64,000 nucleotides of DNA, taken from contig LNAC01000039.1 in the NCBI GenBank assembly GCA_002007465.1, positions 3,433,159 to 3,497,158 on the forward strand, written 5' to 3'. Position 1 is the stretch's first letter. The number at the start of each line of letters is the position of its first letter. A program made the translations under genes and the position numbers. Source of the DNA: Ailurus styani (lineage: Eukaryota; Chordata; Mammalia; Carnivora; Ailuridae). The notes under the pieces are model-generated. The model worked only from the letters and a program-made list of their open reading frames with translations. It was not told the DNA's origin and searched no databases. Shown here piece after piece: positions 55,357 to 64,000 of the stretch.

Positions 55357-55767
55357 TAACTGTTAATACAGTGGAAATACATCTGAGTTTTTGTCTCTGG
55401 GCTCCCAGTGTTTGACCTGTCGGTGTGAGCAGAGATGATTCTCACCTGATGTCTGTCTGTGTTACCTGCTCTGAGATTCTCTGCTCTGTCCCTTAACTGC
55501 TAATACTGTGTTCGTTTTGGGTTCATCATTCTGCCTTAAACAGGATCATAAAGCTTTCAAACACTTTTCCCCCCAACTTGTTACCTCGTGCATCTATGCT
55601 AGTCAAGAAGGAAGGAAAGAATATAACTTAGTTTTATCATCTGAATCACATGATTCTACAACTTTGAAAACTCCTTTGTCAGTGTGGTTACTGGGAAGAT
55701 AATTTCAGTTATCAAGTGCTCTGAGTTATTTCAATTTCCTTCCTCTTGCCTCCCCTTTAAAATTTTT

Positions 55768-55971
55768 TTTTTTTTAAAGATTTTATTTATTTATATGACA
55801 CAGAGAGAGAGAGATCAGATCACAAGTAGGCAGAGAGGCAGGCAGAGAGAGAGGAGGAAGCAGGCTTCCCGCTGAGCGGGGAGCCCGATGCGGGCCTCGA
55901 TCCCAGGACCCTGAGATCATGACCTGAGCCGAAAGCAGAGGCTTTAACCCACTGAGCCACCCAGGCGCCCA
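55768..55971 (-). mobile_element. CAN SINE, mustelid-like, perfect 17-bp TSD
   Basis: AAGTAGGCAGAGAGGCAGGC present; ends GAGCCACCCAGGCGCC. Duplication TCCCCTTTAAAATTTTT at 55751-55767 and 55972-55988. Among the youngest-looking copies in the window. Confidence 0.98.
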
Positions 55972-56430
55972 TCCCCTTTAAAATTTTTAAAAAAATTTTG
56001 TTCAGGGTGGTAAGTTTTCTGGCACATGATTTCAAAATTGAACCTTTAGATGATTTGTTTGTGAGAAGTAAAAGTTGTTTGCCTCAAGTCCCTAGTTACT
56101 AACTCTTCTTGGAAAATAAAATACATTTTGTTATAAGGGTTTACTGATATGTCCTTTGGACTGTTACCAAGTCTTTGACAAATGTGGAGAGTTCCTCAAT
56201 CATGTAGCCATTTCTGATTTTTGAACCTGAATCAGCCAGCAGTGCTGTTGATGTTTAGATCAGTCTCAGAATTTCAGAGCCTCAGTTTTACCTATTGTTG
56301 CCACCCCAGCTACTCTCCCATTCTTTCCTCTTCCCTTTTATGTCATTAAACATTATGTAAAGGGGACTCACTGCCCTTCTTCTCTTTTTTCTTTACCCTT
56401 ACTGTCTCTCTGTGATCTTTCTCCTACATC

Positions 56431-56611
56431 AGTGGTTTTCAACCTTGGCTGCATTTGAGAATCAAATGCTGGGGAGCTTTGAAAAACACCTGTGTCTCAG
56501 TCCCATCCTAAAAACAAGTAGGTTAGAATCTCTAGGTATGGGGCTTGGACATCTATATTTTTTGAAGCTCTCTGGAGGTTACAGTATGCAGTTAGGACTG
56601 AGAACCATTGT
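56431..56611 (+). mobile_element. hAT-type nonautonomous DNA transposon with visible TIRs
   Basis: Starts CAGTGGTTTTCAACCTTGG and ends GGACTGAGAACCATTG, imperfect terminal inverted repeats. The middle has GCTGGGGAGCTTTGAAAAAC and GAATCTCTAGGTATGGGGCT. Same family as the copy at 43323. Confidence 0.75.
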
Positions 56612-57102
56612 CTTAGAGAAATGGGATTTTGGCGGTGGAAGTTAGCAACTATTTTAGAATTGACTTTTAGACCTATTTCTACCCTCTCCTCCATGGAAGA
56701 TTACCAGGTAGAATTTGCTCCCTGGAACCTTCAGGTAAAAAAGAGTGCTGTCTAGTTGGGCTCTAAGAGAACAAGATGAGGTTTCCAAGACAAGAGCATC
56801 ATTTTTTAACTGTGTTTAACTAGGATTTCCTACTCTACTTATTTTTATGTAAATGAATGTGGTTTTCTTTAACATTTCCAACTCCTACCAATTTTTCTAG
56901 TTTCCATTGGACCCTAGTTAACATATTTTAAAGTTTCCAGGAATTTGTAAAAAGAGATGGTGCAGGAGTCATGGTTCAAGTCATCGCATGAGACTTGAAC
57001 ACTGAGACAGATTAATTTACTGTCCTTTTGTGTAAACTAACCTGATATACCAGGGTGGGGGGGGGCGGCGGATCTACCATATTCTGATGCATTAAGCTAG
57101 TG

Positions 57103-57258
57103 GTTCTCCAAGTGTGGTCTCCAGGTCAGCAGCATTAGCATCACCTAGGAACTTGGAAATGCAGATTCTTGGGCCCACCTCAGACATACTGAATCAGGAA
57201 CTCAGGACCCAGCAATCTGTGTTGTAACAAGGCCACAAACTGAAGTTGTGAACCACTG
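57103..57258 (-). mobile_element. MER20-like hAT DNA transposon
   Basis: TAGTGGTTCTCCAAGTGTGG, AGCAGCATTAGCATCACCTA, TGGAAATGCAGATTCTTGGG and the inverted end GTTGTGAACCACTG fit MER20 in reverse orientation. Confidence 0.8.
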
Positions 57259-57259
57259 C

Positions 57260-59110
57260 TTAAATCATTTGCTAAGACAGGAATTCCTCTGGTGACAGAT
57301 TGGGAGTCAAAAATCAAATTCTCATGTGCCCTGGGCTTCATAATCCTGACAAGAGTGGGAAAAGATGAACAGCCATCTCATGATGGTATCTGCTGCACTG
57401 TAACAAAGGTCCTAGCCCCTTGGGTATTGTAGATTTGCCACAGATCCTGGATGCCGTGTGGCTTTCTGTACAGGGTGGGGACACCGACCTCTCTCTTGGG
57501 TGACCATGATGAAGGAGCTGCTCAGGTACACAGAGGATGCCAAATGTTCATCCTGGTGCATATATTAGGTTCTAAGGATTTGTATTGAGGCTGGATTCCT
57601 GTTGTTTTGTGATCTTTTCCCTTTGTTTGTTTTGGTCTTTTGGGAATGTTCTTAGTTTTAAGACTAGCATTAGACAGGGGAGTAGTCGGGGTGACTCATC
57701 CACAGACTGATGTGCGACATGTGGGAGAAAGATAAGATTAAAATGTGCTGGGTGTAATCAGTGTATAGGATGAGTGAAGCGAAGAGGAAAGTGATGCAGC
57801 TCTCATGATGAGGTCAGAGGCAATGCTGTGGTGAAGAGATGGCCCCCATCTTGGCTCAGAGTCCTAAAAGGCGCACAGCCTCTCCCACAAGGTGAAGCCA
57901 GGTAAAGATCAAAACAAATTATTCCTGCTGTCAGTATCATTGGATTCTGTAGTCCATTAAGCTGGGCCTCATGATCAGCCATATCAAACATAGCTGATGG
58001 CTTTAGGAATATAAATAGCGCAAAGAACAGTGGGTTGGCCAACCTTGGAAGTTCATTTCAGGACCTCTTAGCAGCTGCTTCAGAAGGCTGCCTGAGATTC
58101 ATAAATACTCTTATATCTGACACGTTAAACAACAACAACAACAACAACAACGGAATAGTTTGGATTACAAATTCTTCTGCTGTTGGTAGCATACCTTTTC
58201 CTTCATGAAGCTCTCTCCAAAACAGCAGGGTTTGGATGCTCTGCTTCAGAGGGGCAGTGATCTGAGGTGTCTTGCTGGGAATGGGGAAGCTAGAAAAGTT
58301 TCTTTTCTCAGATTCACCAAGATTCTTGAGAAGGATCAAGAAGGCAAGTTCAGGTGTTGAGTTATCAGAAAGTACATGCAGTGGTGAAGAGAGCTGCACT
58401 GAGAGACTTCTGTCTGGGGCCAGCATTTGGAGGATGTCCTAAATGTGCCATGAACACTGTAAGCAGCATTCAGCGTTGGACTCCAGGAGATTGCTAGGGT
58501 CTTCTAAGACCAGAAGTCAGTCAGATGCAGCTGGTGGGATGTTTCTCAAAGCTGTCATTGCTCACAGATGAAATGTGTATAAACGTGTTAATTCATTTCC
58601 ATTTTAGTTTTCCAAAAGGATGGGTCATTGCTTCCATGATTTGGGGGCAGGGAAAGGGGAGTATCTTAAAAAAAAAATCTGGCATCAAGGATGCATTTAC
58701 AGAGGAGTAAAGTGCCTTAAGGAGCAGTCAGGCTCATAAGAAAAAGCCTGCCTGGCAGCAGTCTAGAAGTCTTGGCTCCCAGCCCAACGATCAGAGGGAT
58801 CTGAGTCCTTGGCTCCTGTGGCCCAGATCTGAAGATGGTAATAAGGGACATCTGTCTGCTTGACCCCCTCTTTTAAAATTCCCTCTAGGAAGCTGTAGAG
58901 GAGGCCTTTGGTTTTGAGAAGTAGGTCCCTGTGCCTTGACTTCTGCATGCTGCTGAACTGGGGAGAGTTGTCGTTGACGCTGGAAAGCTTTTATCCCCTC
59001 CCTGCAAAAAGGGCAAAAACCACTGTATCTTCATTCTGCATTGGTGTGAATTGGAGTGATATGTGCAGTCTCAGCCTTAGTTGTAGACATCATTTTCATG
59101 GCTATAACTA
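57260..59110 (+). other. Intron, no recognised gene; (CAA)n at 58129-58151
   Basis: A CAA/AAC trinucleotide run of about eight units is present. The 122-codon minus frame at 58058-58426 translates this run into leucines and is not credible as a gene. Confidence 0.5.
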
Positions 59111-59114
59111 AAAG

Positions 59115-59275
59115 CTACTATTAATTGAACATTTATTATGTGCCAGATACTGCTGAGAGCTTTATGCATATTAAATGCTCTTCCTCTTTACAGATGAGGA
59201 AACTGAGGTACAGGATGGTTGACTCGGCTAAGATCACATGGTTGGCAAGCGATAGAGGTGACATACCTGTATCAG
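59115..59275 (-). repeat. MIR SINE relic
   Basis: ACATTTATTATGTGCCAGAT, TTTACAGATGAGGAAACTGA and AAGATCACATGGTTGGCAAG are in inverted MIR order. Confidence 0.82.
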
Positions 59276-59279
59276 TATG

Positions 59280-61675
59280 TCTCTACCTTGACTTAATAAA
59301 CTAAAATCAATGATATAGCTACACGTTAAGGATTTTTGATTTTATAATACTGCCTGAGACCTCACTGGGCTGTTCATCCTTACCACATCTCTCACTGGGT
59401 TTAAGAGTAGAGAAAGGAGGGGAGTTTGCATGATCTTGTGTTAAAATTGAGACAGATAGGTTCTACCTGACCAGTCACTCTTTCAGAGCCCATGAAGAAC
59501 AGACCTGAGTGTGAAGTTGGAGACAAGCATTCATATTAAACCCAACAGGCTCTTTTTTAAAGAGTTGCACTCCTGTGAAGTGTAATTATTCTTAGAGATG
59601 GGAACTTTGCAAACTGCCTATTTTCTCCAGGCTGCAAAGCAGATGTAAGTGATATTCCAAGAAGGGTGACCCAGGTCCTATTTTGCAGATTGAGAAATGA
59701 GACACGGAGACGTGAGAGGACTGCGTTTTCTGTCTCTCTCCTCGGGGCAAGTGGGAGCAGCCTGATTGTGTTCCGCCACCTGGTGAACAGCTACATCTGT
59801 GTGGTCTGGCTTCGGAAGCCAGGGGATCATTTAGGCCTAGCTTTCCTTCTTTTTCTTGGATCTTTTTCACACTTCGAGCCCCAGGATATTGTGTCTGGTG
59901 GTTTAAGAAGGTGACCTGAAGTAAGCAGGTGTTGAATGATTGAAGCATCAAGAGGAGGAGGCTGAGCTGTGGTGGACATGGGGGATTACTTGGGCAAAGA
60001 GGGATCTAGGAGCATGGGTGATGGCCCAGTAAAGATACCTGGTAGAAGCTGGAGGGAGGGTAGTTGTGTTGATGGTGAGGAAATATTTGGGGCAATGGCT
60101 GGGTTTAGGACAGTTAAGCCATGATGTAATTTCTATGAAGAACATTATCAAAACCACATACATACTCTCACTTAAGTGGTATCATCGATGAATACATTTT
60201 ATGATTAAAATGTAAGTAGTTTGCTTTCAGTCTGTCATGGAACCATGGAGACTCCTTTGGGGAGAAAAGGGAACCATAGCAGTTTTTATTCTGGAAGGAA
60301 AAAGGGGAAAGCAAAGTTATTTGTGGTTTGGGGATGGTAAAAAAGTAATAATGTTCTATGTTTTGGTAGTGTCTTTCAGGGAGTTCCGAATTCTGAATAA
60401 TTTTTTCTTTGTCAAAGTGGGAGAGGCATTTTGTCTGTAAACCAAATCTCCCAAAGTCCCTGGTGTTGGAGGGGCAAAGGAATGAAAGGAGAGGAATAGG
60501 AAACTGTATGTGCCATCTTTTTCCCATTATCACTCTGTCAATGAAAAATGATCTGCAACTTGCTGCCAAGACTTTGTTAAAAGAACTTGGTTGTCTGGTA
60601 TTTCTCATCTGCATGAAAAATAAAGTGTCTCCATTTTTTTCCTGAGATTAACGATAAAGATAAAGTTTCTCAATACTTTAAAATATAGGCTGCACACTAT
60701 CTAAGAAAAAACCCTAAAAGCAATTGAGGATATTTTTTGAATATTTATTATACAAACAGAGTTTTCACTGTCATATAGAGACAAAATATTTTCCTTGCAC
60801 TTTTAACCCCCATTAAGAAAAAAAAGGAGAAATCAGCCTTCTTTGGTTTGGCGTAGACCATTTATTTACTAGCTGCTCAAGCAAGTGCCTACCAGCTGCT
60901 TTTAGATTAGAGGGACCCTCCTAAACATCTTGTGTTCCAGATGTGGGAAGCAGGCCCAGCAGGCTTGTGATCTGCCCTAGACCTTGTGAGTGGAGGTGAA
61001 GGTGAAGCATGTGCCAAGAAGTCCAGGATTCCCAGTCTTGTATTCTAGTAGGAGACTGCTTTTCATCTAAGACGTTGCATGGAAATCTTTTTATCTCCTT
61101 GTAGGAATTCAGAAACATCTCTTTCTCAGTCATTGACTGGTATTTTTAAAAGAGGTTGGACTTCTTTAAATGAAAATCTTGCATGAAAATCTACATGAAA
61201 ACTGAAATGCCCAGAAAGACCTAAAAGAAAAGAAAGGAGTGGTTTGTAAGGTCATGCATTTGTCCTATTTAACACCTTTCCATTAGGTTTTTGTCATGTA
61301 GATGTGGTGACTCTTCTAGAAGATGTTAAGGGGTGAGGTTCTTTTCTTTTTTGAGGAGACAGTTTTCAGGGCAGACTTGACATTGGGTTTCTCTTACCTC
61401 TTGTACATCAAGGTGGGAAAGCCAAGTCTGACCCAGAAAAAATAGTGCAGTAGGTCAATCTGTTGTTACTCACTACCTGTGTAACTGGCCTCACTCCAGA
61501 TCCTTGGTACCTAGACCACCCTTCTCAGCCGCCCCACTTTATGTACCTGACATTCCTCTGTCCATCTCACCTGGGCCCTGTTTCCTGAGGGACTTTCCAG
61601 GAGACGTACTGGAAGCAAATTAATGCTAAATTGATGATGGAACCTCTGTTTCAGAACTAAAGGCTTTGTATGTCA
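59280..61675 (+). other. Intron, no recognised feature
   Basis: Includes a 148-codon minus-strand frame (60168-60614) that I do not recognise. No splice or repeat signature I can support. Confidence 0.45.
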
Positions 61676-61679
61676 TCTG

Positions 61680-61800
61680 GTTTATTCCTTTATTTTCTGG
61701 ATGAGGAAATTAAGGATGAGAGATGTAAAGGAGCTTACCTGAAAGTGCATAGTTTGGCCACTCTTGGTTTTGAGCTGCCTAGTGGACACTGTAGGCACCA
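61680..61800 (-). repeat. MIR-like relic
   Basis: TTTATTTTCTGGATGAGGAA, ATTAAGGATGAGAGATGTAA and GGAGCTTACCTGAAAGTG follow the inverted MIR core loosely. Confidence 0.45.
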
Positions 61801-62199
61801 CCACTCTGCTGGCAGACAGCCTGCCTGACTGCCTCGTGAGGGTCTGGGAGCATGCCCGTACCTGCCTGGACATGTTCCTCACTTCAGACACCACTACATT
61901 ATTCTCCAGGGAGGAGTGAGGCTTTTTCTCTCACTGTGGCCAGTATGGAGACATTCTCTGGAAGTGGACCTGTGAGAGACTTTCTCAGGTGGCCAGATGT
62001 TGCCAACCTGCAGACCTTGAAGAATGACTGATTGGTGGCAGCCCCTGTAATCTAGGGTGATGGGGCCTGAATTTTCTAAGTGGTTGTATGAGGGTTGTGA
62101 CTTGGGGTTAAGATTGCCATTGCATATGTTTCCAAGAGTAAGTGACTTTGTGCCAGAGCAGTGGGTGCAGGTAGCTGGATCAGTGGCTTTAATTTATTT

Positions 62200-62310
62200 A
62201 GTATTATTAGTATTAGCATTTTTAAATAATTATTTAAAGATAATTAAATATAATTACAAATTATTTGTTTATATATATTTGTAAATTATTTATAATTAGT
62301 ATTATTAATT
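62200..62310. repeat. AT-rich tract with local dyad symmetry
   Basis: Runs such as AAATAATTATTTAAAGATAATT and AATTATTTGTTTATATATAT dominate. A forkhead-like TTGTTTAT falls inside by composition. Confidence 0.75.
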
Positions 62311-62314
62311 ATTG

Positions 62315-64000
62315 CAGCAGTTCGTTCGCTGCAAGGGAAATTTGCAGCTGTACCAGTCTTGACGCTGGACAGACTTTTCGTTAAATGGTATTTGGTGGAC
62401 TCAGATCGCTTTGGAAATTAAGCCCCCCAAGCAGCTTTCTGTAACTATTAAAGTCTGATTGATATGCTGAGCTCTTTTATAGGCATGGAAGAAATTTGGT
62501 AGTCTTTGGAATAAACAATTTCTTTGGCACTGGGAACAAAAGTGCCCCTTATGGTCACTTTTAATGTTAACAGGAGATTTCAGTCTTGACACTGATTATT
62601 GTAAGGTTTATGGCAGATGGGATTTCTAACGCTGTGGTGAATTAATCTATATGTCCTTTAAAGGTGAAATAAAAATATGGCAAATTATCCGAGTCAAACT
62701 CCTGTAAATGAAGTATTTTTGGTAACACAAGTGAGTGGATGTTCTGGTCCCTCGGCAGTGGATTGTTGGCAGTGTTGCTGGCTTCTATATCCTGGGCTGT
62801 GGCCTAGGTCCTTCTCTAGGGCCCACATTATGTAATCATTTGGGACAGGGCATGGGAGTGAGCTGCCTGGGCCACAGCCATGATTATTGATTCATCTGAG
62901 TTATTAATCTGCTTTCATTCAGCAAATGTATTGATGTGTTGAAGATAAGATGAATGTAGAAGTAGGTGTTGCATTTGAGGAGTTTATGGTGCGATGAACG
63001 TTAGGGAAATGCACACAGAAAGTGTGTGCTGTGTTTCTTGGGAGATTGCTTTAAGGAAGGGCTCCGTGGGCCCAGAGTCTACCTTGCCTGGAAAGAAGGG
63101 AAGTTTGGCTCAGCTGTATGTCCTTGCACGTATTTCTGCCTATCCTTCATTGTTTCCACCTCTGATAGTGAACTTTCTGACAGTATAGTATGTTGTTGGA
63201 GTTCATTTTCTTTTGTTGATAAAAGTATTGCAGTAATCAAATAATTCCTTGCAGAACTTTTACACCCGTCAAGGAAAAGTGATAAAACACAGACCCTGCT
63301 TGATAAATTGCAGGGTACAGGGAGGGGAGGGAGTTGTCCTTCCTTTCACTTTGGCTTTGCTATTTGTTTGTGTAACCGTGAAAGAATACTGAGTCTGCTT
63401 TTTGTAAAGGAGATAACTTGGCTCATCCCTAACATGCAGAGTGTTGGGTGAATTAATGAGCGGAAGGCACGTAATAATATGTGGCACTTATGTAGTCTTT
63501 TGATGATTTCACCTAAAATCTTGCCATCTGGAAACTTGCATTTACTAGGATGCAGAGCCAATTTTGGATGAGACTGAGTCCAATGTGTATTTAAAGTGGT
63601 TTAGATTTTCATTTGGCTAAAACTTAGGAGGTTATAGACTAATAGAATAATAATAATGATCGCTTTTCCTAAGGAGCCCTGAATAGCCTCAAAAGCACTC
63701 TAATAGGAGATAAAAGGCAGGAATCTCATTCTATTTCCTAGCGATGAAATTGAAACATGGTAGCCTGCACGGGGTCATAGAGCTGTCTCTTTTGAAATGA
63801 AAAGTTGAATTCACCATCTATGGCTTCGGCTCTTTGCTGTAAGCATGGAGCTGACTGCAAAGTCTCCCAAGACATGAAGAATCTTTGTCATCTTATTTTT
63901 CCAGCTGGGGAGCAGAGGTTTCCCCCCCTGGAATTTAAATTCTGCTGAAGGTATCTAAATCCAAGTGTGATCGATCATAAGGCTGGTCGGGGTTCACGGG
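62315..64000 (+). other. Intron to the window end, no recognised feature
   Basis: A weak L2-like patch lies near 62915-62995 (TTCATTCAGCAAATGTATTG). No exon of FOXO3 or any other gene is seen before the window ends. Confidence 0.5.

Larger units (their letters stand above)
40193..64000 (+). other. FOXO3: FOXO3 intron after the first coding exon (5' part)
   Basis: The donor GTGCGT begins at 40193 and no forkhead continuation appears before the window ends, consistent with the very large intron of human FOXO3 that separates the two coding exons. Common human longevity-associated variants lie in this intron, but I cannot locate their equivalents here. Frames in this range (largest 167 codons at 52376-52879, minus strand) are scattered and unrecognised. 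The first few hundred bases remain CpG-rich. Confidence 0.93.

Overview
This is vertebrate (mammalian) nuclear DNA, not a microbial or plasmid segment. It is almost certainly from a carnivore and probably a mustelid. More than twenty tRNA-Lys-derived CAN SINEs are scattered through it. Several carry the internal block with GGCAGAGAGGCAGGCAGAG and the TTTAACCCACTGAGCCACCCAGGCGCC end, which I associate with mustelid (SINEC_Mv-type) copies rather than dog SINEC_Cf copies. The species call is inference from remembered repeat families.

Two real protein-coding loci are visible, both on the + strand and in the order AFG1L - FOXO3, as on human 6q21. (1) Positions 1426-1539 and 3539-3667 are the last two coding exons of AFG1L (LACE1), the mitochondrial AFG1-like AAA ATPase. 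(2) Positions 39575-40192 are the first coding exon of FOXO3: the N-terminus, the Akt site around Thr32, the acidic run and the first half of the forkhead DNA-binding domain. It ends at a clean splice donor at 40193. Everything from 40193 to 64000 is FOXO3 intron; the exon with the rest of the forkhead domain is outside the window. The FOXO3 promoter sits in a large two-part CpG island (about 36.06-37.22 kb and 37.64-40.53 kb) interrupted by a 258-bp assembly gap (39196-39453) just upstream of the start codon.

The roughly 36 kb between the genes and the 24 kb of intron are mainly repeats: CAN SINEs (many with perfect 10-17 bp target-site duplications), 3' ends of old L1 elements, one young carnivore L1 fragment, MIR and L2 relics, hAT and Tigger DNA-transposon relics, a MaLR solo LTR and a probable MER21-like LTR, and microsatellites. 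Two small-nuclear-RNA retrocopies lie inside a single L1 at 29.4-30.8 kb: a nearly complete U6 pseudogene and a 34-nt fragment of the 5' end of U2 on the minus strand, the latter bracketed by a perfect 17-bp duplication. A separate orphan CpG island lies at about 21.24-21.69 kb, far from either gene start.

Most open reading frames here are chance frames in GC-rich or repeat DNA. I found no evidence for an unknown multi-gene system. The items most worth a second look are the 3'-truncated U2 retrocopy, the orphan CpG island, the forkhead-type motifs inside FOXO3's own promoter island, and the gap in its 5' leader region.
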